In this document: one piece after another, positions 20,789 to 28,022 of the stretch
Layout: every line of letters begins with the position of its first letter
Numbering within the stretch: position 1 is the first letter of the stretch
Source: Lysobacteraceae bacterium NML93-0793
Lineage (GTDB): Bacteria > Pseudomonadota > Gammaproteobacteria > Xanthomonadales > Xanthomonadaceae
DNA length: 64,000 nt
Reading direction: 5' to 3'
Assembly (NCBI GenBank): GCA_002324875.1
Contig: NTJG01000001.1
Coordinates: 62,001-126,000 of the forward strand
Notes under the pieces: generated by a model
What the model was told of the DNA's origin: nothing
Database searches by the model: none
What the model saw: only the letters and a program-made list of their open reading frames with translations
Translations under genes and position numbers: made by a program

Positions 20789-21130
20789 TCAGGCCTCCGT
20801 CGCCGCGAAGTGCGTTGCCACCGCCTGCGCAATCTGCGGCGGCGCCTGGAAGCCCGGCAGGCGCGCAGCCTCGCGCCCGTCCTTGAACAGCGACAGCGTC
20901 GGCGTCTGGCGCAGGTTCAAGCCGCGGAAGAAATCCTCGCCGATCGTTTCCATCTTCACCTTGAGCAGGGCAAGGCCTTCGGCGTCGGGCGAAGCGGCGA
21001 ACTTCGCCAGCGACATGTCGAGCATCTTGCAGCCCGGACAATCGTCCTTGTAGTAGTCGACGAGCAGGCGCGGATGCGCGGCCAGTGCGGCGGCGTAGTC
21101 GTCAGGCGTGGTGGCGTGGAGTGTCTGCAT
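20789..21130 (-). CDS. thioredoxin-family protein
   Basis: A 113-residue thioredoxin-fold protein with the redox motif CPGC (DYYKDDCPGCKMLD, around residue 31) and the cis-proline segment RQTPTLSLFKDG. It has no signal peptide, so it should act in the cytosol. Its start lies inside the 3' end of the flavodoxin gene (29-nt overlap), so the two are co-expressed. Proximity to nrdAB suggests it may reduce ribonucleotide reductase, but this is inference. Confidence 0.87.
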   Translation of the reverse strand: MQTLHATTPDDYAAALAAHPRLLVDYYKDDCPGCKMLDMSLAKFAASPDAEGLALLKVKMETIGEDFFRGLNLRQTPTLSLFKDGREAARLPGFQAPPQIAQAVATHFAATEA

Positions 21131-21596
21131 GGGGGGTGTTCTCGATCTGTGTATCGGCAATGCCGAGGATGTGGTCGGTCCAGCGGCGGATCTTGTTGGC
21201 GTCGTGTTCGCCGTGGGGCATCTGTTCGATCTCCAGCCGCGGATAGCGCGTGCCGAAGAACGCGGCCATGCGCCGGGCCGCACCGCAGTAGTTCTCTTCG
21301 CCCCACTGCGTCTCACCGGTGCCGAACACCGCCACGCGGTCCGGCTTGCCGACCGCGGCGACGAGGTCCTCGATGAAGCGCTTCATCTCCGGCGGCGTAC
21401 GCCCGGCGTTGATGCTCCAGCTGCCGAGCACGTAGAGATCGTGTTCGGCGCTGTCGGGGCAGGCCTTGGCGAGGGTCTGGATATCGGCATCGATCCAGGT
21501 GACGGTGTGGCCCAACTCTTCGCACCGCGCGTGAATCGCACGCGCGACATCGCGGGTGTTGCCGCTGAGCGATGTGTGGGCGAGGAGGATGCGCAC
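21102..21596 (-). CDS. flavodoxin
   Basis: A 164-residue FMN-binding electron carrier. The phosphate-binding loop TSLSGNTRDVA lies at residues 8-18, and FMN-flanking loops WSINAGRTPPEMKRF and GTGETQWGEENYCGA follow. The start codon is GTG at 21596, immediately next to a REP hairpin that leaves no normal ribosome site upstream. It overlaps the thioredoxin gene. Flavodoxins support radical enzymes, including the cofactor of some ribonucleotide reductases, which fits its place downstream of nrdAB. Confidence 0.88.
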   Translation of the reverse strand: MRILLAHTSLSGNTRDVARAIHARCEELGHTVTWIDADIQTLAKACPDSAEHDLYVLGSWSINAGRTPPEMKRFIEDLVAAVGKPDRVAVFGTGETQWGEENYCGAARRMAAFFGTRYPRLEIEQMPHGEHDANKIRRWTDHILGIADTQIENTPHADTPRHHA

Positions 21597-21597
21597 G

Positions 21598-21669
21598 GGG
21601 TCAGACTCGGTTTTCGATCAATGCAGCTTCAGATTGCGATAGACGTATCGCGAAAACCGACTCTGACCC
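21598..21669. repeat. REP hairpin (GGGTCAGA family) abutting the flavodoxin start
   Basis: Arms GGGTCAGACTCGGTTTTCG (21598-21616) and CGAAAACCGACTCTGACCC (21651-21669) pair with a single mismatch around a 34-nt loop. The element forms the boundary between the flavodoxin gene and the low-G+C insertion. It is related to the two hairpins between nrdB and nrdA. Confidence 0.85.
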
Positions 21670-21677
21670 AGGATTTT

Positions 21678-22349
21678 CTAAGTTCCCAACTGCCATCTCG
21701 CACGAATTTCCTCACATGCAGCGGCAATGTCTGCCATGTTCTTCTTGTAAGACTTAGGCGCGCACGTAACGGTCTGAGTAGAGACGTCAACCACGTAACA
21801 CTTCCTGTGGTCTGCGGCGGAGGAGCTTAGCTCTTCGGTAAGGTAAACGCGAAGGGCAGTGGATACATACTTCGAGGCGGATTCATTAAGAGGCGTTGTT
21901 TTCGGAAAGTGTAGCTTTACCGCGCCAATGACATCATTTGTGATTGCATTCTTGAGATATGCGTCTGGCCTTACAGAAATATGCACGCCCTCGACCTTCA
22001 TGCCCGCAGAGGCGCTGCTTTCCGTGGGCACGACTACTAGATCTTCGAGCTCAATCTGGTCCACAACTTCCAAAAAGTTCTCAATAGCTTCGGCAGACGC
22101 AAGGCGGTCCTGTCGCGCAAAATCCGTTCCCGTGGAGTCTTCCCGGAGTGCTTTTGCGGTCGCGAGCAGCTTTGAGTCGGCAGTCATCCCTGAAGCTAAG
22201 AAGTCCACAATTGCTTCTCTGGCGTCAGCGTAGCGAGCCGCAATAAAGGCTTTCGGATCCTTCTGATCTTGCACGATGCGGCGGCGTCTTGAAGGGCTGG
22301 CGGTAAGGTACTCGCCGAGCTTGTTCAAGCTAATCTTTGGGGAAGCCAT
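21678..22349 (-). CDS. hypothetical protein, low-G+C (probable acquired gene A)
   Basis: A 223-residue protein with no family I can name. N-terminal third is basic and helical (SLNKLGEYLTASPSRRRRIV, then AFIAARYADAREAIVDFL). The C-terminal half looks alpha/beta (VIGAVKLHFPKTTPLNESAS, HRKCYVVDVSTQTVTCAPKS). It has no signal peptide or membrane helix. The ribosome site AAAGGA precedes the ATG at 22349. Its G+C is visibly far below the surrounding genes and codon choice is unlike theirs, so lateral transfer is likely. It has its own promoter-like sequence at 22369. Confidence 0.75.
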   Translation of the reverse strand: MASPKISLNKLGEYLTASPSRRRRIVQDQKDPKAFIAARYADAREAIVDFLASGMTADSKLLATAKALREDSTGTDFARQDRLASAEAIENFLEVVDQIELEDLVVVPTESSASAGMKVEGVHISVRPDAYLKNAITNDVIGAVKLHFPKTTPLNESASKYVSTALRVYLTEELSSSAADHRKCYVVDVSTQTVTCAPKSYKKNMADIAAACEEIRARWQLGT

Positions 22350-22368
22350 GAATAGATTCCTTTCTGGA

Positions 22369-22396
22369 TATTTATGCAGAAAAACTATTAGCGAAA
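22369..22396 (-). promoter_or_regulatory. candidate promoter for acquired gene A
   Basis: On the minus strand TTTCGC and TAAATA are separated by 16 nt, about 20 bp before the ATG at 22349. The surrounding 115-bp spacer is A/T-rich, unlike the rest of the window. Confidence 0.35.
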
Positions 22397-22464
22397 ATTT
22401 TGGGGGAATGTGAAATCTAAGATCGCTCTTTAATGCTAAGAGAAGCGCTATCGGCTGCGTGGAT

Positions 22465-22731
22465 TCACCAATGAATATTTATGGCGTAACTTTCAGATTC
22501 CGAGCTGGCTGGCTTAATCGAATAGCCTCTTGCCTTGATCGCATCTGTCGCGCTGCGCATTTCTTCTTCTGTAACTGCGGACTTCAAGAACATAGCGGTC
22601 ACTGAACGGCGGCCTACTTTTGAGTTGGAATCGATAAGCTGGCCAATCTGAGAAACGATTTGATCGCAGCTAAGGTCAAACGACTCGGAATTACGTCGGG
22701 CTTCGTCAGCGTGAATAAGTTTTTCGCTCAT
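22465..22731 (-). CDS. small hypothetical protein, low-G+C (probable acquired gene B)
   Basis: An 88-residue protein from the ATG at 22731, which has a clear AAGGAC ribosome site. The layout is an N-terminal helix (EKLIHADEARRNSESFDLS), a central helical segment and a final strand pair (GYSIKPASSESESYAINIHW). This layout recalls short hypothetical proteins found in phages, but I cannot name a family. It begins 20 bp after the nrdB stop on the same strand, so it is probably expressed with nrdB. Confidence 0.65.
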   Translation of the reverse strand: MSEKLIHADEARRNSESFDLSCDQIVSQIGQLIDSNSKVGRRSVTAMFLKSAVTEEEMRSATDAIKARGYSIKPASSESESYAINIHW

Positions 22732-22751
22732 TTTGTCCTTCCGCCTCGTAA

Positions 22752-23801
22752 TCAAAGATCATCAAAACCGTTATCCGAATTCGTCTTCTTGTACGACGCA
22801 TTGCGCATCTCGAAGAAGTCGGTCTTCGTTTCGGTGAAGTTGTCCGCATACGCCTTGATCCACGGCATGACGTTCTCGTTCGACTCGCTGTAGAGCTTCT
22901 CGATGCCGAGCATGCCGGCCATCTTGTTGGCGCGGTATTTCACGTAGCGGACCATCTCGTCGACGTCGATGCCGTCGATGCCGTCGAGCACTTCGGCGGT
23001 CCAGCGGGTTTCCAGTTCGATCGCGTGCTCGAACGCCTTGTGCACGTACTCGGTGAGTTCGTCGCCCTGCAGGTTCTGGTTCTCGCCGACGATGGCGCGG
23101 ATCAGCTCGCTGATGAACTTGCTGTGCGCCAGTTCGTCGCGGTTGATGAAGCTGATGATCTTGCCGGTGCCGGTCATCCGGTTCTGGCGGACCAGGTTGT
23201 AGAAGTACGCGAAGCCGGAATAGAAGTTGATGCCTTCGAGGATCGACGACTGCACCAGCGAGCGGATCAGCGTTTCGGCCGAGCGCTCGCGCATGAAGTC
23301 GTTGTACGAATCCATGATCGGCTGGTTGCGCGCGATGATCGTGGGATGCGTGCGCGCGAGTTCGAACACGCGGTTCTGGTCGGCCAGGCCGGTGATCGAG
23401 GCCAGCACGTAGCTGTAGCTCTCGTTGTGGATCACTTCCTGCTGGCCGATGATCGCGGCGTTGGCGTGCGCGGCCGGGTCGGTGATGTATTCGGCGACGT
23501 TGTAGATGAAGCGCGTCTGCGGCGAATCCAGCGTGGCCAGCAGGCCGATGATCGAATCGTAGGCGTTCTTCTCGCGCGCCGAGAGCTCGCCGTACTGCTT
23601 GGCGTCGCCCTTCATGTCGACCTCGTCCGGAATCCAGAAGTTGGTCGAGAGTTCCTTGTAGGCGCGATAGAACGACGGATACGGAATGTCGTTCCAGTTG
23701 AGGATGCCGCTGGTCTGGCCGTTGATGATGCCGGTGGAGCGGTTGGGATGACGTGGCTCGAGGATCTTGATGCGGTCGAGCGGGGTGGAGGTAACGGCCA
23801 T
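22752..23801 (-). CDS. nrdB: ribonucleoside-diphosphate reductase, beta subunit (class I)
   Basis: A 349-residue radical-generating subunit of aerobic ribonucleotide reductase. All di-metal ligands can be placed: Asp66, Glu122 and His125 (EVIHNESY), Glu189 (SSILEG), Glu223 and His226 (RDELAH). The radical tyrosine is Tyr129. It is therefore a tyrosyl-radical class I enzyme, not the Phe-containing class Ic. The start at 23801 (MAVTSTPLDRIKI) trims an unsupported upstream extension. It is separated from nrdA by 334 bp with two REP hairpins. Confidence 0.95.
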   Translation of the reverse strand: MAVTSTPLDRIKILEPRHPNRSTGIINGQTSGILNWNDIPYPSFYRAYKELSTNFWIPDEVDMKGDAKQYGELSAREKNAYDSIIGLLATLDSPQTRFIYNVAEYITDPAAHANAAIIGQQEVIHNESYSYVLASITGLADQNRVFELARTHPTIIARNQPIMDSYNDFMRERSAETLIRSLVQSSILEGINFYSGFAYFYNLVRQNRMTGTGKIISFINRDELAHSKFISELIRAIVGENQNLQGDELTEYVHKAFEHAIELETRWTAEVLDGIDGIDVDEMVRYVKYRANKMAGMLGIEKLYSESNENVMPWIKAYADNFTETKTDFFEMRNASYKKTNSDNGFDDL

Positions 23802-24135
23802 GTGCGGTTTCTCGTGTCTGGAGTCTCGCGCGACGTCGAATCGCGCGACGGGATGCATGAAGTCTCGCGCGGTGCGGAATCGCGCGACGGTGTCGGAGTC
23901 ACTTTCCGGCGCGTGGACGTGCCGTCAGCCGGTGCGGCGCGTCCGGAAAGTGACTCCGACACCTTGCTGTTTCGAGCTCGCGTGATGTGGGATCACGCGA
24001 GTGCAAGCGTTCGAAGCGTCGCGCGGTGTGGCACCGCGCGAACGGGGTCGGAGTCGTGTTTTCGGGGATCGACCGCGCGCGTACTCGACGCGATCGGCCG
24101 AAAAACGACTCCGAGCCCTGTCGGGAGACGCTTCC
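23802..24135. repeat. nrdA-nrdB spacer containing two REP hairpins
   Basis: No gene is visible in this 334-bp spacer. Hairpin 1 (23890-23962) has perfect 20-bp arms, GTGTCGGAGTCACTTTCCGG and its complement. Hairpin 2 (24044-24118) has arms GGGGTCGGAGTCGTGTTTTC and GAAAAACGACTCCGAGCCC-like. Between and around them are short TCTCGCGCGACGTCGAATCG-type direct repeats. Confidence 0.8.
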
Positions 24136-26625
24136 TCAGCTCGAACACCACTCGCATTCCGCGATATCGATGTCGTTCGAGCGCACGTAGTACGTGGTCT
24201 TGATGCCCTCGCGCCACGCGGTCATGTGCAGCTCCAGCAGCGTGCTCGCACGGATGGTGCTGGGCACGTAGAGGTTGAAGCTGATCGCCTGGTCCACATG
24301 CCGCTGGCGACGCGCGTTCTGGCGCACGGACGCGAACTGGTCGACCTTGTAGGCGCCCTTCTCGTAGAACGGCCAGGTGTCGAGCGACAGGCCGGGGGCG
24401 GCGACCGGGCGACGGTAGTCCTTCTTCTCCTCGTAGTAGAACGCGGAGTAGATCGGATCGATCGACGCAGTGGACCCTGCGATCTGCGCCGTGGACATGT
24501 TCGGCGCCACCGCCATCAGCCAGCCGTTGCGCATGCCGTTGACGCCGACCTGGGCGGCCAGATCCAGCCACTCGGGCGAGTTGTAGCCGCGGTCAGTGAA
24601 GTAGGCGCCGGTGTGCCAGTCGCTGCCGGCGAACACCGGGTAGGCGCCCTTTTCCTTGGCCAGTTCCATCGAGGCCTGCACGGTGAGGAAGTTGATGCGC
24701 TCGTAGAGCGAATCGCTGAAGTCCTCGGCGTCCTTCTCGTTCCAGTGGATGCCCTTCTGCGCCAGCAGGTGATGCCAGCCGAACGTGCCCAGGCCGATCG
24801 CGCGGTACTTCTGGTTGGTGATCGTGGCCTGCGGCACCGGCAGCTGGTTGAGATCGATCACGTTGTCGAGCATGCGCACCTGGATCGGGATCAGGCGCTC
24901 GAGCACGTCGGTGATCAGATCGCCCTGGCCCTGCTGCGGCACGATCGCGCGGCCCAGGTTCACCGACGACAGGTTGCAGACGACGAAGTCGCCGGCCTGC
25001 TTGGTGGTGACGATCTGATTGCCGGAGATGATCTCCTGCATCATCTTCGTCGGGCTCATGTTCTGCAGGATCTCGGTGCAGAGATTCGACGAGTACACGC
25101 GGCCGACGTGCTTGTTCGGGTTCTTCCGGTTCACTTCGTCGCGGTAGAACATGAAGGGATTCCCGGTCTCGAGCTGCGAGACCATGATCCGCTTGAAGAT
25201 GTCGATCGCCTTGACGGTCTTGCGCGAGATGCGCTCGTCGGCGACCACTTCCTCGTAGCGCTTGCGGAAGCTGCCGTTCGGGTCACCCTTCTTCTCGTCG
25301 AAGAAATCCTGCAGGTAGAAGCCCTTCACGCGATGGACCTCGTGCGGGTCGAACAGGTACCAGTCGCCGCGACGCTCGACCGCTTCCATGAAGAGGTCGG
25401 GGATGCAGATCGAGGTGAACACGTCGTGCGCGCGCAGGCGCTGGTCGCCGTTGTTGAGGCGCAGGTCGAGGAAGTTCTCGATGTCGCGGTGCCACACGTC
25501 GAGGTAGACCGCGACCGCGCCCTTGCGCTGGCCCAGCTGGTCCACCGACACGGCGGTATTGTTGAGCTGCTTGATCCACGGCACCACGCCGCCCGAGGAA
25601 TTGGGCACGCCGCGGATGGCCGAACCGCTGGAGCGCACATAGCCCATGTAGGCGCCCACGCCGCCGCCGCCCTTGGACACGCGGGCGATGTCGGTGTTGG
25701 AGTCGTAGATGCCCTGCAGGCTGTCGTCGACGGTGTCGATGAAGCACGACGACAGCTGGCCGCCGACCTTGCCGGCGTTCTGCAGCGTCGGCGTGGCGAC
25801 GGTCATGTACAGGTTCGACAGCGCCCAGTAGGCCTCGCCGACGAGCTGCATGCGGCGCTCGCGGCCGCCGCGGGTCTCGTTCTGCATCAGGTACAGGGCG
25901 ATGGTGAGCCAGCGCTCCTGCGGCAGCTCGAACACGGCGCGCGAGGTGTCGGTGGCCAGATACCGCGTGGCCAGCAGGTACAGGCCGTTGTAGGCGAACA
26001 GTTTGTCGCGCTCGGGCTCGATCATGCGGCCGGCTTCCTGCAGCTCTTCCTTGGAATAGGCGCGCAGGATGTCGTTGGAATAGATGTTGCGGTCGGCCAG
26101 CGACTCCTGCAGGCCGACGTAGGAGCCGTACTTCTGCTCGGCGTCGTAGAAGCGGTTGCGGCTGGCGCGCTTGTACAGGCGGTGCAGGTACAGGCGGGCG
26201 GCGAAGAATTCCCACTCCGGCGCGGTGACGTCGACGCGGGCCTCGGCCTCGCGGATCAGGTGATCGGTGAGGTCGTCGGCGTTGACGGCCTCCTTGCGCT
26301 CGACGAAGCCGAACACGCTGCGCTTGTAGTCGGCGATGTCGAGCTGCGGGAATTCGGCATGGGTGCGATCGATGCTGCGCTCCAGGCGCGCGCGGTCGTA
26401 GGGAATGCGGCGGTTGCCGGCTTCCTTGGTGATCCAGGTGGAGACGCCGGCGTCGGCGTCGGTCATTTCGGCAATGGCGGTGTTCATGGCGGCACTCGGG
26501 GGCGGCGGCACCGTGTCGTCGGGTTCGACGGCGGGCGGCATGGGCGAAACAGGGGGCGCGGTGGCGGCGGGGGTGGCGTCTGCGGCGGCCGGTGCGTTGG
26601 CCGCGACGGTGTCCTGGCTGGTCAT
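24136..26625 (-). CDS. nrdA: ribonucleoside-diphosphate reductase, alpha subunit (class I)
   Basis: An 829-residue catalytic subunit that turns ribonucleoside diphosphates into deoxyribonucleotides. After a roughly 45-residue Ala/Pro-rich head comes an ATP-cone (RIPYDRARLERSI), which allows dATP feedback. Active-site residues are visible: GGQLSSCF and DFVVCNLSS (redox cysteines) and SSNLCTEI (Asn-Cys-Glu triad). The C-terminal CEWCSS pair receives electrons from thioredoxin or glutaredoxin. The ATG at 26625 was preferred; 26487 (MNTAIAEM) is a shorter option. The leader carries a cobalamin riboswitch. Confidence 0.95.
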   Translation of the reverse strand: MTSQDTVAANAPAAADATPAATAPPVSPMPPAVEPDDTVPPPPSAAMNTAIAEMTDADAGVSTWITKEAGNRRIPYDRARLERSIDRTHAEFPQLDIADYKRSVFGFVERKEAVNADDLTDHLIREAEARVDVTAPEWEFFAARLYLHRLYKRASRNRFYDAEQKYGSYVGLQESLADRNIYSNDILRAYSKEELQEAGRMIEPERDKLFAYNGLYLLATRYLATDTSRAVFELPQERWLTIALYLMQNETRGGRERRMQLVGEAYWALSNLYMTVATPTLQNAGKVGGQLSSCFIDTVDDSLQGIYDSNTDIARVSKGGGGVGAYMGYVRSSGSAIRGVPNSSGGVVPWIKQLNNTAVSVDQLGQRKGAVAVYLDVWHRDIENFLDLRLNNGDQRLRAHDVFTSICIPDLFMEAVERRGDWYLFDPHEVHRVKGFYLQDFFDEKKGDPNGSFRKRYEEVVADERISRKTVKAIDIFKRIMVSQLETGNPFMFYRDEVNRKNPNKHVGRVYSSNLCTEILQNMSPTKMMQEIISGNQIVTTKQAGDFVVCNLSSVNLGRAIVPQQGQGDLITDVLERLIPIQVRMLDNVIDLNQLPVPQATITNQKYRAIGLGTFGWHHLLAQKGIHWNEKDAEDFSDSLYERINFLTVQASMELAKEKGAYPVFAGSDWHTGAYFTDRGYNSPEWLDLAAQVGVNGMRNGWLMAVAPNMSTAQIAGSTASIDPIYSAFYYEEKKDYRRPVAAPGLSLDTWPFYEKGAYKVDQFASVRQNARRQRHVDQAISFNLYVPSTIRASTLLELHMTAWREGIKTTYYVRSNDIDIAECEWCSS

Positions 26626-26826
26626 CTGGTGGTTCTCTCCGTGCATGCGCGCACACCCCCGGCCCGCCCGCATCGGGTCCGGCGGCTGCGGTCGTGTCCG
26701 AGGATCGACGGGCGGCGTCGCAGGGATCGCGATCGGACGCCACTGCGTCATCGCGCCTGCTCCGCAAGCCCGTTCCCCACGGAACGGCTGCAGCCAGCAC
26801 CGCGCGGCGTGCATTCGCGCGGCTGT

Positions 26827-26985
26827 CGGCAGGTCTTCGGACTCATGGGCGCGAAGGCGACGCCTTCTCCTCGCCCGCCGCTTCCCGGATCGCTCCAGTG
26901 CTGATGGCGGGTTCGTTCCCAATCACCGCTGCGGGGCAGTGCCGGACTGGCGCAAGGCGTCACCGGCTTCCCTTTCAATCCACAT
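26827..26985 (-). ncRNA. cobalamin riboswitch in the nrdA leader
   Basis: On the minus strand the core motifs of the adenosylcobalamin riboswitch occur in order: GAAAGGGAAGCCGGTG, CCAGTCCGGCACTGCCCCGC, GCGGTGA, GCACTGG, CCGGGAAG and finally GAGTCCGAAGACCTGCC. Binding of vitamin B12 cofactors to such elements usually lowers expression of the downstream gene. About 200 nt between it and the nrdA start should hold the expression platform; a CCGTTCCGTGGGGAACGG hairpin is one candidate within it. Confidence 0.95.
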
Positions 26986-27010
26986 TCCCTTGGGGTCTGC
27001 GGAACCGACC

Positions 27011-27059
27011 CGGCCCAAGATAGTGGGCTGCCCCGACAGCGTCAACGCTAGATGTTGTG
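27011..27059 (-). promoter_or_regulatory. nrdA promoter overlapped by two NrdR-box-like sites
   Basis: On the minus strand TTGACG (27045-27040) and TATCTT (27022-27017) are separated by 17 nt, a near-consensus sigma-70 promoter. Transcription would begin near 27010, just before the riboswitch. Two palindromic sites overlap it: CACAACATCTAGCGTTG (27059-27043) and CCCACTATCTTGGGCCG (27027-27011), with their ATCTAG/ATCTTG centres 32 bp apart. That spacing of three helical turns is the known arrangement of paired NrdR boxes. NrdR represses ribonucleotide reductase genes when dATP is high. Confidence 0.72.
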
Positions 27060-27489
27060 AAGATGCGGGAGGCCGCATCGGGACGGCAATCGCCGTTCGT
27101 CAAGCCCTCCGGCGGGGGCCTGGCATGCAGATCGGGGTGCGGGAGGCAAGTGCCACGAACCTGCGGTTTCGGGGTGCGCTCCGCCCGGTCCGGGCCGGGC
27201 GAGGGCCGGCGCTGGCCCGTCAGCGTGGGCCCCGGCGCTCCGATGCCCGTCAGGCCAATGCGGGCGTGTCCAGGATGCGCGGCGTCCGGCTTCATGGGGC
27301 CGCGGAACGTCCGACGTCCGGCGCGGGCGTCGGGCCGATGTGCGCGCTGCGATCGAAGGCCCTGTGCCCGCCGCCCGCCCGCAGTGGTCGACCGTTCGAG
27401 CCCCGCCGATTCCGCCACACCCCTGAACGAATTCCGGCGCACGCTGCGCCGAACGCGGCCAGCCCGGCCGGCACACCCGGAGGTGCCCC
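27060..27489. other. gene-free stretch with a tRNA-3'-end-like sequence
   Basis: I see no protein gene here. At 27394-27417 the sequence GTTCGAGCCCCGCCGATTCC followed by GCCA looks like the T-loop, acceptor strand and CCA of a tRNA (Ser-like discriminator G). The 5' T-stem does not pair and no matching tRNA body is present, so at most it is a remnant such as a decayed attachment site. Chance resemblance is quite possible. Confidence 0.25.
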
Positions 27490-27697
27490 ATGTGCGTCAT
27501 CCGCCGCAGTGCATTGGCCGCCGCCACGCTGTCACTGTCCGCCCTGTTCGCCGCGCCGCTGGTGTCGGCGCAGGACCCCGCGCCCGGCCTCGGCGATCTG
27601 CAGGGCCTCGCCGACAGCACCGCGTCGCGCGCCCTGACGGCGCGCGGGTATGTCCGCCAGTCGGAATCCGGTGATTACGGCCGCTGGTGGAACGGGG
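27490..27697 (+). pseudogene. 5' remnant of a small exported protein gene
   Basis: An ATG with a strong GGAGG site starts a clear signal peptide (MCVIRRSALAAATLSLSALF, then AAPLVSAQDP) and about 45 further residues (LGDLQGLADSTASRALTARG, YVRQSESGDYGRWWN). After WWN the frame runs into sequence antisense to the next remnant and becomes Gly/Arg-rich noise. Small exported proteins of this style usually continue with a Cys-containing C-terminus, which is missing here. I read it as a gene cut off by a deletion; the frame formally stays open to 28017. Confidence 0.5.
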
Positions 27698-27951
27698 GCG
27701 ACCGGCGAGGCGGTGCCGGCCGACGCGGTGCGGGTCGTGTCGAGGACGCGTTCGGCGAGGCGCTGGTCGACATCGGCCTGGGCCGGGATGTCGGCCACGT
27801 CGACCGGTGTGGGCGCGGCGGAGTCCGCGACGGTGGTTGCACCACTGCCGGTTCCGCTGCCCGGCAGCGGCGTCTGCGCCGGGACGGCGCCGGCCAGACA
27901 TGCCAGCGCGGCGAACAGCAGGACGTGCATGAAGCGACGAGCAGGGCGCAT
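27698..27951 (-). pseudogene. 5' remnant of an exported protein gene, MscS-like N-terminus
   Basis: From the ATG at 27951 the frame gives a signal peptide (MHVLLFAALACLAGAVPAQ region) and the segment VDVADIPAQADVDQRLAERV, which resembles the periplasmic N-terminus of large MscS-type mechanosensitive channels in related bacteria. Translation then passes into the antisense of the preceding remnant, and no channel domain follows. The family match is from memory and tentative. The two remnants face each other and both lack 3' ends. Confidence 0.45.
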
Positions 27952-28022
27952 GGGCAGGTCCGTCGCGGCCAGGCGGATGTCCGCATGCAACCCGGGCCGA
28001 GGGCGCCGACGCCGTGATCCGG

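Noticed and set aside
26625..26922. NrdA starting upstream at 26922
   Set aside because: That frame would translate through the cobalamin riboswitch, and the residues are Arg-rich without family support.
27394..27417. A complete tRNA gene
   Set aside because: Only the last 24 nt look tRNA-like; T-stem pairing fails and there is no anticodon arm.
27698..28017. Continuation of the plus-strand frame from 27490 as a full-length 175-residue protein
   Set aside because: After WWN the sequence is Gly/Arg/Cys noise and lies antisense to a signal-peptide remnant.
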